A stretch of 64,000 bases of DNA, from contig JBJKQL010000156.1 in the NCBI GenBank assembly GCA_046705265.1, positions 4,075-68,074 of the forward strand. The letters are read 5' to 3'. The notes under the pieces were generated by a model. That model was not told where the DNA came from, searched no databases, and saw only the letters and a program-made list of their open reading frames with translations. This DNA comes from JAJYTL01 sp046705265 (GTDB lineage Bacteria > Pseudomonadota > Alphaproteobacteria > Ferrovibrionales > Ferrovibrionaceae). Within the stretch, counting starts at the first letter, position 1; every line of letters starts with the position of its first letter. Position numbers and translations under genes: made by a program. Shown here piece after piece: positions 38,509-47,954 of this stretch.

Positions 38509-39813
38509 TCACCGCCTTTTTTCCAGAGGCAGGTACGACCTCTGGGAGGGGCCGGTATAAAGTTGGCGGGGGCGGCCAATCTTGTGCGAGGGATCTTCGA
38601 TCATTTCGTTCCACTGGGCGACCCAACCGACAGTTCGGGCGACGGCGAAGAGAACGGTGAACATGGAGGTCGGAAAGCCGAGTGCGCGCAAAATGATTCC
38701 AGAATAAAAGTCGACGTTCGGATAGAGCTTGTGCTCGACAAAGTACTCGTCTTCAAGCGCGATCCGTTCAAGTTCCATGGCGAGCTTGAGAAGGGGTTCG
38801 TCCTTCACGCCAAGTTCATCCAGTACTTCGTGACAAGTACGCCGAATTACCTTGGCCCGGGGATCGTAGTTCTTGTAAACGCGATGGCCAAATCCCATTA
38901 GGCGGAAGGGGTCATTCTTGTCCTTCGCGCGCTTAATGAATTCAGGTACGCGCTTTACGTCGCCGATCTCGGTCAGCATCTTAAGGACCGCTTCGTTAGC
39001 GCCGCCATGCGCCGGCCCCCAGAGACAGGCGATACCAGCCGCAATACAACCGAAAGGATTGGCTCCCGAGGAGCCGGCGAGCCGCACGGTCGAGGTCGAA
39101 GCGTTCTGTTCATGGTCGGCGTGCAGAATGAAGATGCGGTCGATGGCTTTTGCCAGTACCGGGTTGGGTTTGTAGGGCTCGCACGGCACCGAGAAAGTCA
39201 TGTGCAGGAAATTTTCCGCGTAGCTGAGGTGGTTCTGCGGATAGACAAAAGGCTGGCCAACGGAATATTTATAGGCCATTGCCGCGATCGTCGGCACCTT
39301 CGCGATTAGGCGGTAAGAGGCAATCACGCGTTGGCGTGGGTCGGAGATGTCAGTCGAGTCATGGTAAAAAGCCGAAAGCGCGCCGATCACGCCGACCATC
39401 ACCGCCATAGGGTGGGCATCCCGGCGAAAACCACGGAAAAAGGCAGTCAGCTGCTCGTGCACCATGGTATGGCGCGTCATGTCGCGCTCGAACTGGCGTC
39501 TCTGGTCTGATGTCGGCAATTCGCCGTTGAGCAAAAGATAGGCGACTTCCATAAAGTCGCTCTTTTCGGCCAATTCCTCGATCGGATAGCCACGATAAAG
39601 GAGAACCCCTTCGTCGCCATCGATATAGGTGATCTTGCTTTCGCAACTTGCCGTCGCGGTAAAGCCGGGATCGTATGTGAAGTGGCCCGTCTGAGCGTAA
39701 AGACTCTTGATATCGATGACGGTGGGCCCGACGGTTCCAGCGACCAGCGGCAACTCCACCGTGGTGTTCTTGCCGTTGTCGGTCACTGCGACGGTGCCCA
39801 CGGAACTGCTCAT
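38509..39813 (-). CDS. gltA: Citrate synthase
   Basis: This 434-residue hexameric-type (class II) citrate synthase condenses oxaloacetate and acetyl-CoA to start the TCA cycle. Catalytic histidines are in LWGPAHGGANE (H269) and GFGHRVYKNYDPRAK (H310), with the catalytic Asp further on in the ADFYSG-like region near residue 360 (PNVDFYSGI). The N-terminal beta part typical of Gram-negative enzymes is present. GAAGGAG precedes the ATG. It follows gltX on the same strand with a 100-base gap. Confidence 0.98.
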   Translation of the reverse strand: MSSSVGTVAVTDNGKNTTVELPLVAGTVGPTVIDIKSLYAQTGHFTYDPGFTATASCESKITYIDGDEGVLLYRGYPIEELAEKSDFMEVAYLLLNGELPTSDQRRQFERDMTRHTMVHEQLTAFFRGFRRDAHPMAVMVGVIGALSAFYHDSTDISDPRQRVIASYRLIAKVPTIAAMAYKYSVGQPFVYPQNHLSYAENFLHMTFSVPCEPYKPNPVLAKAIDRIFILHADHEQNASTSTVRLAGSSGANPFGCIAAGIACLWGPAHGGANEAVLKMLTEIGDVKRVPEFIKRAKDKNDPFRLMGFGHRVYKNYDPRAKVIRRTCHEVLDELGVKDEPLLKLAMELERIALEDEYFVEHKLYPNVDFYSGIILRALGFPTSMFTVLFAVARTVGWVAQWNEMIEDPSHKIGRPRQLYTGPSQRSYLPLEKRR

Positions 39814-39914
39814 AGCTTTACTCCTTCCCTCACAACGCGCGGCGTCCGCCGCGTACGATCCTGACGTATGACACCAGGGGTCACGGCCAAATATAGCCCG
39901 CCGGATTTTGCACG

Positions 39915-41333
39915 TTAAGGGCGCCGCGAAATAAAGTCGATAGCGTCCCGAAGGCGCGCAAGGCTCTCGGCCCGGCCGAGCGCGCCAAGCACGTCGAAAA
40001 CCGGGGGCGAAACCGATCGGCCGGTAAGGGCCGCGCGGAGGGGCTGCGCCACTTTTCCAAGCTTCAGGCCGTTCGCTTCGGCATAGCTACGGACTGCTGC
40101 CTCGGTCTCGGTGGTGTCGAAGGCGGCGAGGGTCCCAAGGCGCTCCGCAACAGCCACAAGGAGGGGCGAGGCCTCGGCGTCAAGCAGTTTTTCGGCGCTG
40201 GCGTCTGGAGCGAGCGGCCGGGGCTCGACAAGAAACTGGGTCATATCGGCGAGCTCAGCCACTGTCTTTGCCCGGATTTTGACCGTGGGCATCAAGGTTT
40301 CGATGCGATGGCGCTCGGTAGTTGTCAATGACCGTCCGAGGCGCTGCTCAAGCAGGGCCGCGCAAGATTCAAGGAGGTCCCGATCGTTGGCCGCCCTCAA
40401 ATAGAGGCCGTTCAGATGTTCGAGCTTGGCGAAATCGAAGCGCGACGGCGAGCGCCCGACATTCACGAGGTCGAACCAGGCGATGGCCTGCTCCGTCGAT
40501 ATTAGTTCGTCATCGCCGTGGCTCCATCCGAGGCGGAGGAGATAGTTGCGCATGGCCGCAGGCAAAAAGCCCATTTCGCGGTACGCATCGACACCAAGCG
40601 CACCATGCCGTTTCGAGAGCTTAGCGCCATCGGCGCCGTGGATTAGCGGGATATGGGCGAAGGTCGGAACGGACAGCCCGAGCGCCTGATAGAGTTGGCT
40701 CTGGCGAAAGGTGTTGGTTAGATGATCATGGCCCCGGATGACGTGTGTGACGGCCATCTCGTGATCGTCGATCACGACGGCGAGGTTATAGGTCGGCGTA
40801 CCATCGGAGCGGAGCAGCACCAGGTCGTCGAGTTCGGCATTTTCGACCCGGATCTCACCTTGCACCTCGTCCTTGATTACGGTTGCTCCCTCGCGCGGTG
40901 CCCTGAAACGGATCACCGGCCTTACGCCGGCGGGCGCGGTCGCAGGATCGCGATTACGCCAGCGCCCGTCATAGCGCCAGGGCCGGCCTTCCGCCTTGGC
41001 CACGGCGCGCATCTCTTCAAGCTCCTCTGGCGTCGCGAAACAGAGATAGGCCTTGCCTTCGGCAAGAAGCCGTCTTGCCGCGGCGACGTGTTGTGCAACG
41101 CGGGTCGATTGGAAAATGGCCTCGCCATCCCAATTAAGCCCGAGCCATTTCAGGCCATCGAAAATGGCTGCTATGGCAGGCTCGGTGGAACGGGCCCGAT
41201 CGGTGTCCTCGATACGGAGCAGAAAGCGGCCGCCATGGTGGCGACTGAAGAGCCAGTTAAAAAGCGCCGTACGTGCTCCGCCAATGTGGAGGAAGCCAGT
41301 GGGTGACGGGGCAAAACGGGTAACAACGCTCAT
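39915..41333 (-). CDS. gltX: Glutamate--tRNA ligase
   Basis: This 472-residue class I synthetase charges tRNA-Glu. The HIGH motif is LHIGGAR (15-21), and KLSKR is at 238-242, followed by HG. The catalytic core includes DTDRARS and VIRGHDHLTNTFRQ. The C-terminal anticodon-binding domain is all-helical and complete. The length suits bacterial GluRS. It lies in the conserved comEC-gltX-gltA order and is divergent from the comEC remnant, with 112 bases between, where its promoter must lie. Confidence 0.97.
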   Translation of the reverse strand: MSVVTRFAPSPTGFLHIGGARTALFNWLFSRHHGGRFLLRIEDTDRARSTEPAIAAIFDGLKWLGLNWDGEAIFQSTRVAQHVAAARRLLAEGKAYLCFATPEELEEMRAVAKAEGRPWRYDGRWRNRDPATAPAGVRPVIRFRAPREGATVIKDEVQGEIRVENAELDDLVLLRSDGTPTYNLAVVIDDHEMAVTHVIRGHDHLTNTFRQSQLYQALGLSVPTFAHIPLIHGADGAKLSKRHGALGVDAYREMGFLPAAMRNYLLRLGWSHGDDELISTEQAIAWFDLVNVGRSPSRFDFAKLEHLNGLYLRAANDRDLLESCAALLEQRLGRSLTTTERHRIETLMPTVKIRAKTVAELADMTQFLVEPRPLAPDASAEKLLDAEASPLLVAVAERLGTLAAFDTTETEAAVRSYAEANGLKLGKVAQPLRAALTGRSVSPPVFDVLGALGRAESLARLRDAIDFISRRP

Positions 41334-41445
41334 ATTTTTTCAAAATGCGCTGGGCGCGCTAAGGTCGAATGATCCCAGGCGGACTATTCATGTACCATAT
41401 TGACGTTGTCTATTCGACAGTCTGATCATAAAAATCATGTAAGCC

Positions 41446-43558
41446 ATGGAAGCAACCGGACGGCTAAGGCGCTTTGCTGCGGTGCTGAGCCCGACCCGTG
41501 CCACGTTTCTTGACGAACGCGAACGGTAGATTCTGTGGCTCGCCCCAGCGATCGGGACCGGCATCGGCCTTTATTTTGCACTGCCCTTCGAACCCCCCGT
41601 TCCGCTCGGCTGGCCGGCCATGCTGCCGGGCCTGATGGTCGCAATCAGCGGCCACCGGCGAGCGAGTGCGTTGTTGCTCGGTCTCGGATTTTTTCCGGTT
41701 GGGTTTGGCTTCGCCTCTGCCAGCTGGCGCAGCCGCGAGGTTGCAGCACCGATCTTGGGCCGGCCGAAGCAGGCAGTGGACATGAGTGGATGGATCGTCT
41801 CCCTTTCGATCGGCGACTGTGGTCCGCGGCGTTTGCTCGACCGGCTTCGCATCCGTCACTTGCCGCCGAGGCACACACCGGAACGGGTGCAGATTTCGCT
41901 CTGCCGGTCGATCTCCGGACTTCCTATCGCCGGTTCGGTCTGGCTCCGCGGCATGCTGTTTCCGCCGCCGCCCCTGCTGCGCCCTGTGCCTTTGATTTCG
42001 CACGCGAAGCCTATTTCGAACACCTCGGCGCCCTCGGCTTTAACTTCGGCACCGTTCACCCGGAAGCCCGGCCGCGTCCCGCCAAGCCAGATCCACTTTC
42101 CACCCGGGCCGTTCTTTGGCTGGATCGCCTGCGCGAAAAGCTGCGCCTACGGGTCGTGCATGAACTCAAAGGGCCGGAAGGCGGATTCGCGCCGCGCTGA
42201 TGACCGATGATCGCTCGAGCATTCCGCCCGAGGTCGTGCAGACGATGAGAAACAGCGGGCTTGCTCATCTTCTCGTCATAGCCGGACTGCATCTCTCGTT
42301 CGTCGCCGGTATCCTGTATTCACTTTTCGCTTCCTCTTTGCCTTGGTACAGCTCCTAGCGCTGCGTTTTCCGGCCAAGAAATGGGCCGCTATGGTCGTTC
42401 TGATCGGGGCCTTTTTCTACCTGCTCTTAAGCGGCGTCTGGGTGCCGACCCAGCGCGGCTTTTTCCTGATCGCCATCGTCATGGTTGCGATCCTTTTGGA
42501 TCGGCAGGCAATTTCCATGCGACTCGTAGGTTGGGCTGCGATCGTCATTCTCGCGCTTCAGCCGGAAAGTTTGCTGAGTGCGAGCTTTGAAATGTGATTC
42601 GCGGCTGTGGTCGCGTTGATTGCCGTCTACAAGGAGGTCGGACCCTGGTTCTCAGCCCGCTATCGGCGTTTTGGGAGGATTGGCCACTGTGGAATTTATC
42701 TTCTCGGCATTGCGCTTACCACGGTCGTGGCGGGTGGTGCGACTGCAGCCTTCGCTGTCTACAATTTTCATACGTTCAATGGCTACGGCGTTCTTACCCA
42801 CCTGATCGCAGTACCCTTACCGGCTTCTGGATCATGCCCTGGGCGCTCGTCACGTTGCTCGCCATGCCTTTTGGATTCGATCGTTTCACCCTGGTTCCCG
42901 TGGGCTCGGGAATCCATGCTGTGATCCGGGTCTCTGAAGCTGTCTCGTCTTTACCCGGCGCCGTCGTGCCGGTGGCAGCCATGCCGGATTGGGGCTTAAT
43001 CGCGGTTACGGTGGGCGGACTTCGGCTCCGCCTTTGGCGGCGCTCGCGATCGGACTTTGCAGCATCTGGCTCGCGTCGCAACCAGATATCCTGGTCGACG
43101 AACAGGTACGAAGGGTCGCTGTGCGGTGCGCAGATGGAGCGCTTCTGGTCTCACCCGGGCGTGGCGATCGCATGGCTGTGGAAACCTGGCTTGCACGGAA
43201 CGGCGGTAGGGCGGCGCTGTTCTGGCCCGGAAACGGAGAAAGCCACGACGGACGGCTCCGTTGCGATGAGAACACGGGATGTACCTATCGAGCGCGGAAC
43301 CTTGTGGTGGGCTTGCCGAAAATAGAGGGAGCGATGGTGGCAGACTGCTGCGCCGCTGATTTGGTGGTGAGCCTTGGCGTTGTCCCTGGCTGTTGTGCCG
43401 GCGCGCGGATCGTCATCGACCGGAATGATCTGAGATGGCAGGGAGCCAACGCCATCTACCTTGAGCGACTTGGCCGCATCCGTATCGAGAGCGTCAACAC
43501 CGAACGCGGCCGGAGACCCTGGTCCGAGCCGCAACAGAATCCCATGCGCGCTCAGTAA
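41446..43558 (+). pseudogene. comEC: Decayed comEC/rec2 (DNA uptake channel)
   Basis: About 704 codons of a ComEC-type protein survive only in pieces. From ATG 41446 the frame stops at TAG 41527-41529 (in place of Trp). It continues in the same frame through GWIVSLSIGD and then shifts to FAREAYFEHLGALGFNFG. It shifts again to AALMTDDRSSIPPEVVQTMR and AHLLVIAGLHLSFVAGI, and again to FPAKKWAAMVVLIGAFFYLL. A TGA follows at 42595-42597. It shifts to GFWIMPWALVTLLAMPFGFD and finally to LAALAIGLCSIWLASQPD. Five frame changes and two nonsense codons leave no functional product. It ends at 43558, overlapping the convergent lexA end by seven bases. Confidence 0.9.
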
Positions 43559-44259
43559 CTGCGGTATAGAGCGACAAGGCGGCCCTGGACCCGAACACGA
43601 TCCGGTCCGAAAATACGGGTTTCGTATGCTGAATTGGCGGCTTCGAGGGCAACCGAATTGCCCTTGCGGCGCAGTCGTTTCAAGGTCGCCTCCTGTTCGT
43701 CGACTAAGGCAACGACGATGGCACCATTTTCAGCCGCGTCGCAGCGTTCGATAATTACCGTATCGCCGTCTTGAATTCCGGCCTCAATCATCGAATCACC
43801 AGCGATCTCAAGCGCATAATACTCCCCACGGCCAATCAGTGCGGCGGGCACGTCGAGCGTCCGAGATGGATCGCGCAAGGCCTCAATCGGCGTGCCGGCG
43901 GCAATCTTGCCATAGAGCGGCAACGAGACCGTCGTACCGGTGCTGGGCAAAGCAGCGCGTGGGGATGCGGCGGCGCCGTTGCCGTTCGGGAAGCGGCCCT
44001 TGATGACATTTGGGGCGAAACCCTGACGCCCCGGGCTTGAGGCCGCATCGGGAAGTTTCAATACCTCGAGAGCCCGCGCCCGATGCGGCAACCGGCGGAT
44101 GAATCCGCGTTCCTCAAGGCCGGTGATCAGGCGATGAATCCCGGATTTCGATTTCAACTGCACCGCCTCCTTCATTTCGTCGAAGGAAGGTGAAATGCCA
44201 GTTTGCTTCAGGTGTTGGTGGATGAAGATCAGGAGCTCATGTTGCTTCCGCGTCAGCAT
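43552..44259 (-). CDS. lexA: LexA repressor
   Basis: This 235-residue SOS regulator has an N-terminal winged helix-turn-helix (SPSFDEMKEAVQLKSKSGIHRLI at about 23-45) and a self-cleaving protease domain. The cleavage pair is A121-G122 in KIAAGT. The catalytic Ser is S156 in GDSMIEAG and the Lys is K194 in TLKRL. RecA-stimulated cleavage releases DNA repair genes. A GTTC-N7-GTTC box at its own promoter shows autoregulation. It follows the conserved order downstream of moeA and is transcribed towards the comEC remnant. Confidence 0.97.
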   Translation of the reverse strand: MLTRKQHELLIFIHQHLKQTGISPSFDEMKEAVQLKSKSGIHRLITGLEERGFIRRLPHRARALEVLKLPDAASSPGRQGFAPNVIKGRFPNGNGAAASPRAALPSTGTTVSLPLYGKIAAGTPIEALRDPSRTLDVPAALIGRGEYYALEIAGDSMIEAGIQDGDTVIIERCDAAENGAIVVALVDEQEATLKRLRRKGNSVALEAANSAYETRIFGPDRVRVQGRLVALYRSY

Positions 44260-44304
44260 CGCCGGATCTCCCGCATCGGGAACAAATGTAAAACAGGAAA
44301 CGAT

Positions 44305-44319
44305 GTTCTAGTTTAGTTC
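44305..44319 (-). promoter_or_regulatory. LexA (SOS) box in the lexA promoter
   Basis: GTTCTAGTTTAGTTC is an exact GTTC-N7-GTTC direct repeat, the alphaproteobacterial LexA site. It lies 46 bases upstream of the lexA start. On the minus strand TTGACA (44332-44327) is a good -35 element, and with 16-base spacing the -10 would be TAGAAC, inside the box, so LexA would block RNA polymerase directly. Confidence 0.85.
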
Positions 44320-44378
44320 CTCTGTTTGTCAAGAAGAAAGCATGCATCCCCCGGCGGACGCCACGAGGATCTTCAGCG

Positions 44379-45584
44379 CTACCAAAGGCCAGCGCGGCGG
44401 ATGACGGTGACCGCGTCGCCCGTTTTGGCGGCAGGCGCAAAAGGTTGACGGACGATAAGACAATCTGCGTCGGCCAGCACCGAAAGCATGGAGGAATCCT
44501 GGATGGGAAACGGCGTAGCAACGAGCTTTCCACCCGTATTCGGCTGTAGATTGGCCCGAATATAGTCCTGCCGTCGGTCATTTTCCCGGAGGTCGCCGGC
44601 AAGAAGTGCGGTCGTGGTGGCAAGTGGCTCATTCTCTAAGCCTAACAGGCGATGCAGTGCCGGCCGAAGAAAGACCAAGCCGCATATCAATGATGAGACG
44701 GGATTGCCAGGAATGCCGAGCACCGGGATGCCATCGCATTCACCGAACATCAGCGGCTTGCCAGGCCGGATTGCGATTTGCCAAAAGTCGAGCCGAAGAC
44801 CGCGGCTTCCGAGAACATCGCGTACGAGATCATAGGCCCCGACCGAAATTCCCCCCAGGGTTACCAGCATGTCAACGCCGCGCGCGGCCTCGACCAGGCC
44901 CGCGAGCGATTCGCGATTGTCGCGCGCGATGCCAAGGTCGACGGCGATGCCGCCCGTCGCCTCGATCATGGCCGCGAGGGCTAGTGCATTGGAGGAGACA
45001 ATCTGGTTCGGGCCGATTGGCTCGCCGGGGCGGACCAGCTCATCGCCAGTGGACAACAGCGCGACGCGTGGCTTGCGCCGGACCGAAAGCCACGGGTTGT
45101 CCATCGCCGCGGCAAGGGCGATGTCGCCGGGCCCGAGACGGCGTCCGGCCGTCAGACGGACCTGACCAGCGCGGAAGTCTAGGCCGGCCGTACGGATATG
45201 TGCGTTGGTGCGGCCGGGGACCGTGACTTTGATGCGCTTACCGTCGGTTTCGACATTTTCTTGTATAACGATGCAGTCGGCACCATCCGGCACCGGAGCG
45301 CCCGTAAAGATGCGCACCGCTTCGCCTGGGCCGACGGCGCCGGCGAAATTTCCGCCAGCCGGCGATTCGCCGATCGCAGTGAGTTCGGCAGGTGCCGTCG
45401 CGACGTCGGCTGCCCGCACCGCCCAGCCATCCATGGCGGAGACGGCGACCGGCGGTTGGCTGCGGCGCGAGAGGACGTCGGCGGCGAGAATCCGTCCTGA
45501 GGCATGGGAAATTGGCACAGTTTCCGATGGCAGGACCTCGAGCGCCTCACTAATGGCCTTAAGCGCCTCTTCAATTGAAATCAC
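44379..45584 (-). CDS. moeA: Molybdopterin molybdotransferase
   Basis: This 401-residue enzyme inserts molybdate into adenylated molybdopterin. Family parts are AMDGWAVRA, IFTGAPVPDGADCIVIQE, RPRVALLSTGDEL-like (RKPRVALLSTGDELV) and VTLGGISVGAYDLVRDVL (MoaB-like domain), followed by the C-terminal domain IV with GIPGNPVSSL. All expected domains are present. Its start overlaps the moaC stop by four bases (ATGA), so moaC and moeA are translationally coupled. Confidence 0.97.
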   Translation of the reverse strand: MISIEEALKAISEALEVLPSETVPISHASGRILAADVLSRRSQPPVAVSAMDGWAVRAADVATAPAELTAIGESPAGGNFAGAVGPGEAVRIFTGAPVPDGADCIVIQENVETDGKRIKVTVPGRTNAHIRTAGLDFRAGQVRLTAGRRLGPGDIALAAAMDNPWLSVRRKPRVALLSTGDELVRPGEPIGPNQIVSSNALALAAMIEATGGIAVDLGIARDNRESLAGLVEAARGVDMLVTLGGISVGAYDLVRDVLGSRGLRLDFWQIAIRPGKPLMFGECDGIPVLGIPGNPVSSLICGLVFLRPALHRLLGLENEPLATTTALLAGDLRENDRRQDYIRANLQPNTGGKLVATPFPIQDSSMLSVLADADCLIVRQPFAPAAKTGDAVTVIRRAGLW

Positions 45585-46063
45585 GATTTATCCTTATAAT
45601 CGCCTGATTTTCCGCCAGATTTTCTTATCAATTTGATATCAGTCAGGCGCATCCCGCGGTCCACCGCCTTGACCATGTCGTAGATGGTGAGAGCGGCGAC
45701 GCTGACCGCAGTGAGCGCTTCCATCTCGGCGCCGGTGCGGCTCGTAAGCTTGACGGTGGCGCGGATCTCGACGCCCTGACGCTCGGCATCACAACGGAGA
45801 TCGACCGTGACCGCAGCGAGAGGTAACGGATGGCAGAGCGGAATCAAGTTATGCGTCCGTTTCGCGGCCATAATGCCGGCGAGGCGCGCAGCGGCGAGGA
45901 CATCGCCTTTGGGCGCGGTGCCATCGATAATCAGGTCGAGAGTCTTTGACCGCATTAACACCCATCCGGCCGCAGTCGCTTCTCGCGCCGTTTCGGCTTT
46001 GGATGAGACATCGACCATCACCGCCCTGCCTTTGTCATCGAGATGGGTGAGGCGTCCGTTCAT
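45581..46063 (-). CDS. moaC: Cyclic pyranopterin monophosphate synthase
   Basis: This 160-residue hexameric enzyme makes cyclic pyranopterin monophosphate with MoaA in molybdenum cofactor synthesis. Active-site blocks are present: AGIMAAKRTHNLIPLCHPLPL (given in part as NLIPLCHPLPL), VKLTSRTGAEMEALTAVSVA compressed near 110-130, and DMVKAVDRGM. The length suits the family. The start codon overlaps the trpC stop (ATGA), placing the molybdenum genes directly after tryptophan genes, as in related alphaproteobacteria. Confidence 0.97.
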   Translation of the reverse strand: MNGRLTHLDDKGRAVMVDVSSKAETAREATAAGWVLMRSKTLDLIIDGTAPKGDVLAAARLAGIMAAKRTHNLIPLCHPLPLAAVTVDLRCDAERQGVEIRATVKLTSRTGAEMEALTAVSVAALTIYDMVKAVDRGMRLTDIKLIRKSGGKSGDYKDKS

Positions 46064-46869
46064 CGCGCCGCCAGACTTGCCATCGGTTGCAGCAGCCGGC
46101 GCGTCGCCGCTGCCACGTCAGACTCGCGCATAAGAGACTCACCGACTAGGAAGCAACGTAGGCCGACCTTGGCCATGCGAGCGAGATCGGCAGGACGGTT
46201 GAGACCGCTTTCGGCCACCCCGAGAGCGGCAGCCGGCACATGAGCGGCAAGCATCTCGCTGGTCTTGAGATCGACATTAAGGGTTTTGAGATCGCGGTTG
46301 TTAATTCCGATGAGGACACTGTTCAAGGTGGCCGCGCGATCGAGTTCAGCCCGGTCGTGAACCTCGACCAGCACGTCCATGGCGTATTCGGCGCTCGCCA
46401 CGGCAAGCTCGCGAGCCGTTTCGTCCGAGAGGGCGGCCAGAATGAGGAGAACGCAATCGGCTCCAAGCGCTCGCGATTCGGCGATCTGATAAGGGTCGAG
46501 CATGAAGTCTTTCCGCAACACAGGAAGATCGACGGCCGTTCGGGCAGCGACCAAATATTCGTCCTCACCTTGGAAATAGGGCCGATCCGTAAGGACGGAA
46601 AGACAAGTCGCGCCGCCTGCCGCGTAAGCTCGTGCCAGGATCGCCGGAGCGAAATCGGCGCGAATCAGGCCTTTCGAGGGCGAGGCCTTCTTGATTTCGG
46701 CGATCAAGCCATAGCCGCGGGCCGAAGCAGCTTTAAGCGCGCGCCGGAAGCCGCGTGGGGCCGGCGCTGCGCGGGCCGCAGCATCGACCTCGGCGAAGGA
46801 TAGAACAGCCTTCCGTTCGGCTACATGGCGGAGTTTGTCGCCGCAAATCTGGCGTAGCACGTCGCTCAC
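46060..46869 (-). CDS. trpC: Indole-3-glycerol phosphate synthase
   Basis: This 269-residue TIM-barrel enzyme closes the indole ring in tryptophan synthesis. Motifs are LIAEIKKASPSKG (catalytic Lys), LVLRKDF-type PVLRKDFMLDPYQI, LVEVHDRAEL, IGINNRDLKTL and VAESGL. I chose GTG 46869: AGGAG lies just upstream and the trpD stop is two bases away. A longer open frame reaches into trpD but has no synthase similarity. Confidence 0.96.
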   Translation of the reverse strand: MSDVLRQICGDKLRHVAERKAVLSFAEVDAAARAAPAPRGFRRALKAASARGYGLIAEIKKASPSKGLIRADFAPAILARAYAAGGATCLSVLTDRPYFQGEDEYLVAARTAVDLPVLRKDFMLDPYQIAESRALGADCVLLILAALSDETARELAVASAEYAMDVLVEVHDRAELDRAATLNSVLIGINNRDLKTLNVDLKTSEMLAAHVPAAALGVAESGLNRPADLARMAKVGLRCFLVGESLMRESDVAAATRRLLQPMASLAAR

Positions 46870-46871
46870 GA

Positions 46872-47954
46872 TTAGGCTCCTGGCTGAGGCGCAGCGGTGT
46901 CGGCCCGCGCCGCCGCTCGGTGTCCGGTTGGACCGTTGGTGATCGCGATGACCTGGGCGAGCACCTCGTGGGCCGCCCCACTCTCGATCGCGTGGACCGC
47001 AAGCCTTACCCCTTCCTTCAGGTCGGCGGCCTTGCCGGCGACGATTAGACCTGCTGCGGCGTTGAGGCACACGACGTCGCGAAGTGGGCTCGGCTTGTTG
47101 CTGAGGAGGTCGCGGATGGCGCGGGCATTGCTCTCCGGATCGGCGCCTTTCAGGTCGGCGGGCCGGCCGCGCGTAATCCCGGCCTCTTCTGGCGTCACTT
47201 GAAAGGTGTGAATGTGCTTGTGCACCAGTTCGGCAACGAGGGTCGGGCCAGTGGTGGTAATCTCGTCAAGCCCGTCCGAGCCGTGCACCACCCAGACCCG
47301 CTCGGCGCCAAGATTAGCCAGCACCTGCGCCATGGGCTGCACCCATTTACGCGAGAAAACGCCGAGAAGCTGCCGCTTCGCACCGGCCGGATTGGAAAGT
47401 GGTCCGAGGAGATTGAAGATCGTGCGCGTGCCGAGTTCCGCCCGGGCCGGACCGACGGCGCGCATGGCGCTGTGATGACGAGGCGCCATCAGAAAGCCGA
47501 AATTGGCCTCTCGGAGCGAGCGTTCAACCACCTCGAGATCGCAGTCGATGTTTACGCCTAGTGCGGAAAGGACGTCGGCTGCGCCACTTTTCGAAGACTG
47601 CGCGCGGTTGCCATGTTTCGCCACCGGCACGCCTAATGCAGCAATAACGAGGGCCGCCGCAGTCGAAATGTTCCAGGTACCGGCGTTGTCGCCACCGGTG
47701 CCGCAAGTGTCGATGGCGCCAGACGGCGCCTTGACGCCTAGGACTCGGCGGCGCATGGCCATCGCTCCGCCGGTGATCTCCTCGACGGTTTCGCCGCGCA
47801 CGCGGAGCGCCATGAGAAAGCCGCCCATCTGAGCTGCGGATGCCTGCCCCTCCATCATCAGATCGAAGGCGAATTTCGCCTCATCGAGCGCAAGCGACTC
47901 ACCGGTAGCTACCTTGGCGATGAGCCGCTTGAACTCGGCACCGGGCGAGGTCAT
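46872..47954 (-). CDS. trpD: Anthranilate phosphoribosyltransferase
   Basis: This 360-residue enzyme joins anthranilate and PRPP. The substrate motif DTCGTGGDNAGTWNIST and KHGNRAQSSKSGAADVLSAL are exact family blocks, as is RTIFNLLGPLSNPA. The C-terminal 15 residues are a short Ala-rich extension. The start overlaps the trpG stop by four bases (ATGA), showing translational coupling in trpG-trpD-trpC. Confidence 0.97.
   Translation of the reverse strand: MTSPGAEFKRLIAKVATGESLALDEAKFAFDLMMEGQASAAQMGGFLMALRVRGETVEEITGGAMAMRRRVLGVKAPSGAIDTCGTGGDNAGTWNISTAAALVIAALGVPVAKHGNRAQSSKSGAADVLSALGVNIDCDLEVVERSLREANFGFLMAPRHHSAMRAVGPARAELGTRTIFNLLGPLSNPAGAKRQLLGVFSRKWVQPMAQVLANLGAERVWVVHGSDGLDEITTTGPTLVAELVHKHIHTFQVTPEEAGITRGRPADLKGADPESNARAIRDLLSNKPSPLRDVVCLNAAAGLIVAGKAADLKEGVRLAVHAIESGAAHEVLAQVIAITNGPTGHRAAARADTAAPQPGA

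Noticed and set aside
46870..47070. 5' extension of the trpC frame into trpD
   Set aside because: It overlaps trpD and reads as an Arg/Gly-rich shadow; GTG 46869 has its own AGGAG.
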